This document shows, piece by piece, positions 53,772-60,912 of a stretch of DNA of 64,000 nucleotides. Position 1 is the first letter of the stretch. Each line of letters opens with the position of its first letter. This DNA is from an uncultured Bacilli bacterium (lineage in GTDB: Bacteria > Bacillota_I > Bacilli_A > RF39 > UBA660), in NCBI GenBank assembly GCA_934090685.1, contig CAKOJN010000007.1, positions 45,182 through 109,181 on the forward strand, given 5' to 3'. The notes under the pieces were generated by a model that saw only the letters and a program-made list of their open reading frames with translations, was not told where the DNA came from and searched no databases. The position numbers were made by a program, and so were the translations under genes.

Positions 53772-53821
53772 CGCATTAGATTTTATCATATTTCAATAAA
53801 AAAAGATAGTTATTTAAACTA

Positions 53822-55009
53822 TCAATTCTTTTGTGTAAAATACCCAGGATTAGAAGCTCCTCCATCAATACGTGCGTATGTTTTATCAATTTTACTATAA
53901 TCATATACTGTACCAGAACCACCAACTAAATTATAAGCAGAATCAAACATTGAATCACTATCAGTAACATTTGCAATATTAAATTTATTACTTGCATAAA
54001 TTGTTTTTAAATTTTTACAGCGACAAAACATATAGCTCATATCAGTTATGCTTGAAGTATTAAAACTACTTAAATCTAAGGTTGTTGCTTGACTTTCAGA
54101 AAACATTTCAAACATATGAGTTACTTTTGAAGTATCAAAATTACTTAAATCCAACGTTGTTGCTTGACTGCCAGCAAACATTCCCGCCATATTAGTTACG
54201 TTTGACGTATTAAAACTACTTAAATCTATTGAAGATGTTTTACTATTAAAAAACATTCCCATCATATTAGTTACGTTTGACGTATTAAAACTACTTAAAT
54301 CTATTGAAGATGCTTTACTATTATAAAACATCAATGCCATAGAAGTTACTAATTTATCATTTATACTACTACATGGTGCTTCTGTTACAGCATCGGTTGA
54401 TTCTTTATCTGTTAATTCTACATGAAATGTATCAGATGCTATATTTGTTAATTTTAATTCATTTTCTGCAGAATAATCTTGCTTATAATGATATGTATAT
54501 ATCCCTATTTGGATTGCATCTCCTGCATTTATGTCACCATCATAAGTACATGCTTTACCTACTGGTTTTGGTGTAGTTCCATCTTTTGTAATTGTTGTAC
54601 TTGCGTCACATTTATTTTGTACGTATTTGCCTTCATAAACATCATTTAGATCTAATTTTGATATATTTTTACTTCCATCATAAAATAAATAATAATTATT
54701 ATCGCCTATTTTCATGGCAGTTATTTTACCTTTATTATCTACTTGAATACAATACTTTAATTCATTGCCAGTCATCTCTAACTTAGTATTATCTTCACTG
54801 CTTACATATGATAATTTATTTCCTTTTAAATTTTCTGAAATATATTTTTTAGATACCTCTCCATATATTTCTTTTGCTTCTACTAAAAATATATTTTTCT
54901 TTGATGTATTATACATCTTTAGTACATTTGGTAATGCTATTATAACTAGTATTGCAAGTATAGCTATTACTGCAAGTAATTCAACCAAAGTAAATCCTTT
55001 TTTATTCAT
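53822..55009 (-). CDS. Second prepilin-like DUF285 protein
   Basis: The 395-residue protein starts MNKKGFTLVELLAVIAILAI, with the same middle domain as the gene at 48039 and five DUF285 repeats in about residues 240-350. It ends with the tail GTVYDYSKIDKTYARIDGG, then NPGYFTQKN, typical of BspA-type repeats (the first copy has a different tail). AAGGAGTAAGG lies ahead of the ATG. Its promoter region is a duplicate of the first copy's. It probably serves as a surface pseudopilin variant. Confidence 0.8.
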   Translation of the reverse strand: MNKKGFTLVELLAVIAILAILVIIALPNVLKMYNTSKKNIFLVEAKEIYGEVSKKYISENLKGNKLSYVSSEDNTKLEMTGNELKYCIQVDNKGKITAMKIGDNNYYLFYDGSKNISKLDLNDVYEGKYVQNKCDASTTITKDGTTPKPVGKACTYDGDINAGDAIQIGIYTYHYKQDYSAENELKLTNIASDTFHVELTDKESTDAVTEAPCSSINDKLVTSMALMFYNSKASSIDLSSFNTSNVTNMMGMFFNSKTSSIDLSSFNTSNVTNMAGMFAGSQATTLDLSNFDTSKVTHMFEMFSESQATTLDLSSFNTSSITDMSYMFCRCKNLKTIYASNKFNIANVTDSDSMFDSAYNLVGGSGTVYDYSKIDKTYARIDGGASNPGYFTQKN

Positions 55010-55040
55010 ATTACCTTACTCCTTCTATTATCATGATTAA

Positions 55041-55087
55041 ATTGTACCATTTTATTTTACCATCGGTCAATTTACACATGTTTGACA
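55041..55087. promoter_or_regulatory. Duplicated divergent promoter unit
   Basis: Minus-strand promoter: TTGACC (55070-55065), 18-base spacer, TACAAT (55046-55041), with the ribosome site TAGAAGGAGTAAG further down. A plus-strand TTGACA at 55082-55087 gives the inverted repeat GTCAA-N11-TTGAC, as at 49557-49577. The ATCATGATAATAG leader is also shared. Confidence 0.7.
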
Positions 55088-55098
55088 TAATTTGCTCT

Positions 55099-55179
55099 GG
55101 AAAATATAACATTAATTTTAACTTTATGTTTTCCTGTAGGAAAATATAAATTGACATTTAAAGGATAAAGGTATATAAT
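55099..55179 (+). promoter_or_regulatory. Promoter with palindromes before the second AAA+ ATPase
   Basis: TTGACA (55151-55156), a 17-base spacer and TATAAT (55174-55179) form a consensus promoter. Upstream lie two direct copies of GGAAAATATAA (55099-55109 and 55139-55149) and one inverted copy TTATGTTTTCC (55124-55134). Together they give the 16-base palindrome TTTTCCTGTAGGAAAA at 55129-55144, a likely regulator site. Confidence 0.6.
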
Positions 55180-55197
55180 GTATTTGGGTGAATAATT

Positions 55198-56391
55198 ATG
55201 ATCAAAAGAGAAAAATATCTATCACAAATTAGAGATTTTTATGACAAAGATTTAATAAAAGTAATAATAGGAATTAGACGTTCTGGAAAATCAGTATTAT
55301 TAAAACAAATAATAAATGAATTAGAAGACAACGGTATAGATAAAGATCATATAATATATATTAATTTTGAAGATGTAAAATATGCTAAAATAACAAATTA
55401 TCTAGAATTAAATGAATATGTTCAGTCTAAGATAAAAGATAAAGAAAAATATTATTTATTCTTTGATGAAATACAATTAGTAGAAAAATGGGAGAAAGTT
55501 ATAAATTCATTTAAAGCAACATTAAATTCATCTATATTTATTACTGGATCAAATTCTAAATTACTATCAGGTGAACTTGCTACTTTACTATCAGGAAGAT
55601 ATATATCATTTAAAATGGCACCATTTAATTTTAAAGAAGTAGTTGAATTAAAAAAAATAAAAACACCAGAAGAAATAAAAAAAGAATTTTTAGATTATAT
55701 TATTTGGGGTGGAATGCCTCAAAGATTTGAGTTTGAAAATAAAGAATCGACAAGAGCATTTCTATCAGATATTTTTAATTCAATAGTATTAAAAGATATA
55801 ATAAAAAGATATAATATTAAAAATATAACAATATTTGAAAGAATAATAGAATACTTAGTAACTAATCCTTCTCAGTCTTTTTCACCAAAAAATATGTTAT
55901 CAGAGTTTGAAAAAGAAAAGATACCAGTTTCATCAAAGACAATTTATGATTGTTTGGGTTACGCTGAAACCTCTATGCTGATGACAAAAGTATCAGAATA
56001 TGATATTCGTGGTAAAAGAATATTATCAAGAAAAGATAAATACTACTTAACTGATTTAGGATTAGGTCAAGTATTAAACGTCAACAAAAAACCACAATAT
56101 GGTGCATATTTAGAAAATATAGTTTATAATGAATTAATTTACAGAGGATACGAAGTAAGTATTGGTAATAACAATGGAAAAGAAATAGACTTTGTTGCTA
56201 CTAAATATGATAAAAAAGAATATTATCAAGTTTGTTATTACTTAGCAGATGAAAATGTCACTAGAAGAGAATTTGATGCTTTTTCGGGTATAGATGATAA
56301 CTATCCTAAATATGTTTTATCGATGGATGAACTTGATTTCTCACAAGATGGTATTATTCATAAAAATATTATTGATTGGTTATTAAACTAA
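55198..56391 (+). CDS. AAA+ ATPase with DUF4143 domain, second copy
   Basis: The 397-residue protein is a distant relative of the one at 42378: Walker A IGIRRSGKSVLLKQ (near residue 27), Walker B YYLFFDEIQLVE, ITGSNSKLLSGE, and C-terminal NNNGKEIDFVATK and EYYQVCYYLAD. Its own strong promoter with palindromes and a long terminator make it a self-contained unit, compatible with horizontal spread. The biological function of the family is unknown. Confidence 0.85.
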   Translation: MIKREKYLSQIRDFYDKDLIKVIIGIRRSGKSVLLKQIINELEDNGIDKDHIIYINFEDVKYAKITNYLELNEYVQSKIKDKEKYYLFFDEIQLVEKWEKVINSFKATLNSSIFITGSNSKLLSGELATLLSGRYISFKMAPFNFKEVVELKKIKTPEEIKKEFLDYIIWGGMPQRFEFENKESTRAFLSDIFNSIVLKDIIKRYNIKNITIFERIIEYLVTNPSQSFSPKNMLSEFEKEKIPVSSKTIYDCLGYAETSMLMTKVSEYDIRGKRILSRKDKYYLTDLGLGQVLNVNKKPQYGAYLENIVYNELIYRGYEVSIGNNNGKEIDFVATKYDKKEYYQVCYYLADENVTRREFDAFSGIDDNYPKYVLSMDELDFSQDGIIHKNIIDWLLN

Positions 56392-56440
56392 AATAAAATT
56401 CTTACTATTCATAATAAAGATTAGTAAGTTTTTTATTTTA
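56390..56440 (+). terminator. Terminator of the ATPase gene
   Basis: CTTACTA (56401-56407) pairs with TAGTAAG (56422-56428), extended by A-tract/T-tract pairing (AAATAAAA with TTTTATTT). Confidence 0.75.
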
Positions 56441-56460
56441 TAAAACCAATTTATCATTGA

Positions 56461-56499
56461 AAAAACAGATAATTACTCTTTTTGTATTTATCTGTTTTT
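56461..56499. terminator. Terminator of the third prepilin-DUF285 gene
   Basis: AAAAACAGATAA (56461-56472) pairs with TTATCTGTTTTT (56488-56499). It is usable on the minus strand for the gene at 56521. Confidence 0.7.
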
Positions 56500-56520
56500 A
56501 ATATTATTCTATACTCACAA

Positions 56521-57798
56521 TTAATTTTTAACTGTGAATCTTAATGTATCAGGTATACCAGTAACAGTTGAATCATTAAATTTAGAAGCAATATCACTGT
56601 TTTTAACATAACCAGTTATTGCTTTAGCATCTTTGAACATACCTTTTAAATAAACATCGTCTTTAATACTTGATAAATCAAAATTACTTAAATCTAGTAT
56701 TGTTGCTTCACTTCCTTCAAACATACTAGTCATATTATTAACTTTATCAGTTTTAAAGTTCTCTCCAAATAATATAGTTTTTGCCTTTGAATGAGAAAAT
56801 AATACTGACATACCAGTTACATTTCTAGTATCAAAACTACTTAAATCTAAAATATCAGTATTAGTAAGTGAAAACATTCCTCCAATATAATAAACATTTC
56901 TTGTATTAAATTTAGATACATCTATTACAGTTGAATTACATCTATTAAACATATTTGACATATCTCTAACATTTCTAGTATCAAATGAATCTAAACCTTT
57001 TATTTCACCACCACATTCATTAAACATTCCATTCATATTAGTTACATTTATAGTATCAAAGTCAGTTACATCTAATATAACATTTGTTCCATCAGAATTC
57101 TTAGTATTAAGAGTTTTATAAAACATTTTTTCCATATCTACTACATTACTTGTATTTATATTTGTTAAATCTATAGAAACTGCTTGACTTCCCATAAACA
57201 TATTACTCATAAACATTACTGGTTTATTATCTATATATGTACATGGTATATCTGTTACTGCATCTTTAGAATTCTTATTTGTTAAAATAACTCCCCAACC
57301 ATCCTCTAATTGATCTTGCCAAGTATTATTTGCATATTTTTTCTTATATTTATATGTATAAAATTCATCAGTAAATTCAGTTGATGATGAAGTGGTTTTA
57401 CAATATTTAACATTACACTCTCCATCATGTACATCATCTATTGTTATATCATTAACATCATTATATTTTCCACTAATACAATAACTACTATTGCTTACTT
57501 GAAACTTTATTATATGCCCATCTTCATCTAATCTTATTTTATAATCAATATCACTATCACTTGATAAAGATAACTTATTATTTTCTTTAGTTATATTTGA
57601 AACAACATTTCCTTTTACGCTTTCATTTACAAATTTTCTATTTGCTTCTTTATATATATTTTTTGCTTCTGATAAAAACATATCTCTTTTTGAATCATTA
57701 AATATCTTTATTACATTTGGAAGCACTAATGTTATAAGTATTGCTAATATTGCTATTACTGCTAGTAATTCAACTAATGTGAATCCTTTATTCTTCAT
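56521..57798 (-). CDS. Third prepilin-like DUF285 protein
   Basis: The 425-residue protein starts MKNKGFTLVELLAVIAILAI and ends with seven diverged DUF285-like repeats (IDLTNINTSNVVDMEKMF, LDLSSFDTRNVTGMSVLF, LDLSNFDLSSIKD). The first half differs from the other two copies apart from the signal. It has GGAGTAAGG ahead of the ATG and comes 31 bases after trxA, so it is probably the last gene of the cvpA-trxA operon. The middle domain has two cysteine pairs. Its role as pilin-like surface protein is inferred from the signal. Confidence 0.75.
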   Translation of the reverse strand: MKNKGFTLVELLAVIAILAILITLVLPNVIKIFNDSKRDMFLSEAKNIYKEANRKFVNESVKGNVVSNITKENNKLSLSSDSDIDYKIRLDEDGHIIKFQVSNSSYCISGKYNDVNDITIDDVHDGECNVKYCKTTSSSTEFTDEFYTYKYKKKYANNTWQDQLEDGWGVILTNKNSKDAVTDIPCTYIDNKPVMFMSNMFMGSQAVSIDLTNINTSNVVDMEKMFYKTLNTKNSDGTNVILDVTDFDTINVTNMNGMFNECGGEIKGLDSFDTRNVRDMSNMFNRCNSTVIDVSKFNTRNVYYIGGMFSLTNTDILDLSSFDTRNVTGMSVLFSHSKAKTILFGENFKTDKVNNMTSMFEGSEATILDLSNFDLSSIKDDVYLKGMFKDAKAITGYVKNSDIASKFNDSTVTGIPDTLRFTVKN

Positions 57799-57829
57799 AC
57801 CTTACTCCTATATTAATAAAATAGAAAAG

Positions 57830-58123
57830 TTATAACTTCTCTATTATTTCTAATAATTCATCTTCACTATGAAATCCAACTATTTCTTCTTGCTTTTCTC
57901 CGTCTTTAACAAATATTAAAGTCGGAACACTCATTATTCTATATTTACTTGTTAATTCTGGGAACTCATCAATATCTATTTTTATAATATCTATTTTATC
58001 ACTTATTGTTTCTAATACTGGGGTTAACATTTTACATGGTCCGCACCACTCTGCATAAAAATCAAGTAAATGAGTTCCTTCTTTTATAAGTTCATCTAAA
58101 TTATTTTTATCTAAATGTATCAT
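57830..58123 (-). CDS. trxA: Thioredoxin
   Basis: The 97-residue protein has the thioredoxin active site in YAEWCGPCKMLTPVL, the cis-proline in IMSVPTLIFVKDG and a normal length. Thioredoxin reduces disulfides in the cytoplasm. It overlaps the upstream CvpA-like gene by one base (TAATG), so translation is coupled. The neighbour pilin-like protein has cysteines, but a link is only possible, because this thioredoxin has no export signal. Confidence 0.95.
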   Translation of the reverse strand: MIHLDKNNLDELIKEGTHLLDFYAEWCGPCKMLTPVLETISDKIDIIKIDIDEFPELTSKYRIMSVPTLIFVKDGEKQEEIVGFHSEDELLEIIEKL

Positions 58124-58791
58124 TAATTTAATTTTCCTTTCTCTTTTAATAAATTAATATTATCTTCTGATATTATATCATATTTTATAAATAATTTTAT
58201 TGTTTCATCATTAAATACTTTTTTATTATTTTTATATTTATCAGCAAGATCATCTATTTCATAAACTGCATTTCTAATTCCTTCTGTTGCTTTACTCATA
58301 AATGGTGTATTATCTAGTATAAAGTTACCTATTTTAGAATCATCAATACCTGTTACATTAAAGAATGGTTGATTTAATGTAAATAATACTATAAATACTA
58401 TAATGTATCCTTCTATTGCCCCTAAAACAGCACCACCTATTTTAGAAAAGAATCCTAATATTATAGTAGCTTTTAATATTGTTTCTATTATGCCTGTTAA
58501 TTTAAGTATTATTCTAAGTATTAAATAAATAACTGAGAAAACCACTAAGAATGCTATTAACTCATAAACTAATATGTTTAAAGCAGACACCCCTTCTAGT
58601 GGTCCATGAAAATTAAAGAATGGTAAATACTTATACATAAATGTTGCTAAATAATCTTTTAAATGAAAAGATATTATAAGTACTAATAATATACCTACTA
58701 AATAAACTGTTTCCTTAATAATTCCTCTTCTTAGCCCTCCCATCGCACCAAGAATTATACATATTATAATTACTGCATCAACTATATTCAT
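58123..58791 (-). CDS. CvpA-family membrane protein
   Basis: The 222-residue protein has four membrane segments with the CvpA pattern MNIVDAVIIICIILGAMGGLRRG, then a segment GFFSKIGGAVLGAIEGYIIVFIVLF. CvpA is tied to colicin V production, purine metabolism and envelope stress in Enterobacteria; in Firmicutes the YshB-like member often lies before mutS2 or trxA, as here. It follows the larger membrane-anchored gene at 58801 with a 9-base gap. Confidence 0.85.
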   Translation of the reverse strand: MNIVDAVIIICIILGAMGGLRRGIIKETVYLVGILLVLIISFHLKDYLATFMYKYLPFFNFHGPLEGVSALNILVYELIAFLVVFSVIYLILRIILKLTGIIETILKATIILGFFSKIGGAVLGAIEGYIIVFIVLFTLNQPFFNVTGIDDSKIGNFILDNTPFMSKATEGIRNAVYEIDDLADKYKNNKKVFNDETIKLFIKYDIISEDNINLLKEKGKLN

Positions 58792-58800
58792 ACTTCACCT

Positions 58801-60234
58801 CTATTTTATTATATATGGAGTTTTTATACTTCCATCTCCACTTGTATATTTAACATCAGATTTTAGTGTTATAACAGGTATAACTGCATATTTCTCACTA
58901 ACATTTTTAGGAATTAACTTTCCTTTGCTTACAATATAATTATATGAATAATCACCATTATAATATGCAGGTGTCATAGTCCAATAATCACTATTTGTAT
59001 TTAAATATGAATTGTTTCCTATAATACTCACTTCATCAGCAGTAAGTAAACCAATTGGATAATTAAGAGCATTATTACCACCATTTAACTTAATACTGAA
59101 TCTATCAGATACGTTATAACAATTCAATGTTGGTTTAGAATCAATAGATATATTTTTAAATGAACTATATCCTGTATTAATATTAGTATATCCACTCGTA
59201 CCATATAATGTACTATTGTATTTAAAATTACTTGTTTTTCTATTATTACAATAATATGAATCACTAATTATATTAGAATATTTAGATAAGTTATTAATAA
59301 ACCAATTATCTAAAAATGTCTTTATTTTACTTGAATTAATATTCTTATGTTCATCTATATAATTATTACTACTAGCACTACCATACATATATCCAACATA
59401 TGCATTATAATTATTATTATCATTAAAACTAGATACATCTAATATCTTATCAAAATTACAACTATTATTTTCATAGTTACCACTATATACTAGTCTTATT
59501 CCCATATTCTCATCAGTTCTTAATATTTTAAAACAATATCCTGCGAGTACTACATTATTATTAAGAGTATTATCTCCTTTAAAATAGAATACTCTTTTTC
59601 CATCAATAGTATTATTTGTATAATATATTCCATTTACTTTTAAATCACTTATTTTATTTTCTGATTTAACTTCATTAGTTGTAAGTATCTTTTCTAAAAG
59701 AGTTCCTTTTTTATAATATTCTTTTATATTAGATTTAACTACTCTTATATTAGAAGATATAGTTTTATTTAAATTATTACTTTGATCACTATCTGTCTTT
59801 AAAAAAGTTACATTCAAAGAATAAGTTTGTTTTTCATGTGGTTTTAATTTTATATTTGATGCGATAGAAGATTTAATACTTGGAAATATATTCTCTTTTA
59901 TATATCCTCCATCATTAGATCCATATAATGAATAAATAACATCACTTGGATTCTTAAAATTATTAACTATATTGTCAATAATAATATCGTAAAATACTAT
60001 ATCATCACTTATATTTTCTATAGTAAATGATTTATTTAATGTATCAGATGGCTTACTATTAACAAGAGTAATACTACTATTGCCTATGAATGATACATTG
60101 ATCTTCTTATTAAAAATATCTTCTTCTGTTAAAGAATTACTTAGTTTAATATATGTTATAGTTAATAATATTATAAATGAAACTATTAATATAATACCTA
60201 TATATGCTAAGATTATTTTATTATTCTTTCTCAT
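58801..60234 (-). CDS. Membrane-anchored extracellular protein, unknown
   Basis: The 477-residue product has one N-terminal membrane segment (IILAYIGIILIVSFIILLTIT). A strand-rich domain of about residues 40-170 with FTIENISDDIVFYDIIIDN resembles a TasA/archaeal-type fold. A C-terminal Tyr/Asn/Ser-rich domain carries LAGYCFKILRTDENMGIRLVYSG and ends in SGDGSIKTPYIIK, the closing pattern of DUF6273-like surface domains. It contains six or so cysteines. It opens the operon with cvpA and trxA. No enzyme motif is seen. The start at 60234 follows AGGTG. Confidence 0.65.
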   Translation of the reverse strand: MRKNNKIILAYIGIILIVSFIILLTITYIKLSNSLTEEDIFNKKINVSFIGNSSITLVNSKPSDTLNKSFTIENISDDIVFYDIIIDNIVNNFKNPSDVIYSLYGSNDGGYIKENIFPSIKSSIASNIKLKPHEKQTYSLNVTFLKTDSDQSNNLNKTISSNIRVVKSNIKEYYKKGTLLEKILTTNEVKSENKISDLKVNGIYYTNNTIDGKRVFYFKGDNTLNNNVVLAGYCFKILRTDENMGIRLVYSGNYENNSCNFDKILDVSSFNDNNNYNAYVGYMYGSASSNNYIDEHKNINSSKIKTFLDNWFINNLSKYSNIISDSYYCNNRKTSNFKYNSTLYGTSGYTNINTGYSSFKNISIDSKPTLNCYNVSDRFSIKLNGGNNALNYPIGLLTADEVSIIGNNSYLNTNSDYWTMTPAYYNGDYSYNYIVSKGKLIPKNVSEKYAVIPVITLKSDVKYTSGDGSIKTPYIIK

Positions 60235-60286
60235 ATTATACACCTATAATAATTATATAATTAATAAATGGTTATTTCAATAAAAT

Positions 60287-60315
60287 TTGAAATTATTTAT
60301 TTTTTTTGATAAAAT
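60287..60315 (+). promoter_or_regulatory. Promoter of def
   Basis: TTGAAA (60287-60292), a 17-base spacer and TAAAAT (60310-60315). It lies inside the longer reading frame, so translation starts at 60335. Confidence 0.65.
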
Positions 60316-60334
60316 ACTCTTGGGAGAAAGAAGT

Positions 60335-60886
60335 ATGTTAAAACAAAATGATATTTTAGATGAAAAATCAGGCAAAATACTTAGAACTATTAGTAAAGAT
60401 GTAGAGTTCCCTATGAGTGAAGATGATATTTTTCTAATAAATAACATGGTTCAATATTTAAGACTTAGTCAAGATGAAGACTATGCTCTAAAATATAATA
60501 TTCGTGCTGGTATGGGACTTGCTGCTGTACAACTTGGTGTACTTAAAAGATTCTTTGTTATTTCTTATAAAAATGATGATGGTACTTTCGAAGAATATAA
60601 AGTAATTAATCCAAAAGTACTTTCTCACTCTGAAGAATTAATTTATGTAGAAGAAGGAGAAGGATGTTTAAGTGTAAATAGACCAGTTGATGGAATAGTT
60701 CCAAGATATGCTAGAATAACAGTTGAATATTATGATGAATTTGGTCAAAAGCATGAAAAACGTATAAGAGAAGAAATAGCAGTAGCATTTCAACATGAAA
60801 TAGATCACTTAAATGGAATACTTTTTGTAGATAAAATAGATAAAAAAGATCCATTTAAAAACCAAGATAATATGAGAGCAATTTAA
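60335..60886 (+). CDS. def: Peptide deformylase
   Basis: Def removes the formyl group from the N-terminal Met of new proteins with a metal ion. The three motifs are present: GMGLAAVQLG (usually GxGLAAPQ or AxQ; the proline is Val here), EGCLSVN with the metal-binding Cys, and QHEIDHLNG with the two His ligands and catalytic Glu. The 183-residue length is type 2-like. The start has GGAGAAAG. The gene is monocistronic. Confidence 0.95.
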   Translation: MLKQNDILDEKSGKILRTISKDVEFPMSEDDIFLINNMVQYLRLSQDEDYALKYNIRAGMGLAAVQLGVLKRFFVISYKNDDGTFEEYKVINPKVLSHSEELIYVEEGEGCLSVNRPVDGIVPRYARITVEYYDEFGQKHEKRIREEIAVAFQHEIDHLNGILFVDKIDKKDPFKNQDNMRAI

Positions 60887-60912
60887 AAGTCAGTTTTCCA
60901 CTGACTTTTTTA
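60885..60912. terminator. Bidirectional terminator
   Basis: AAAAGTCAG (60885-60893) pairs with CTGACTTTT (60901-60909); it separates the convergent def and smc genes. Confidence 0.85.

Noticed and set aside
53735..53775. A preQ1 riboswitch before queA
   Set aside because: A hairpin exists, but the preQ1-I and preQ1-II core sequences and pseudoknot arms were not found.
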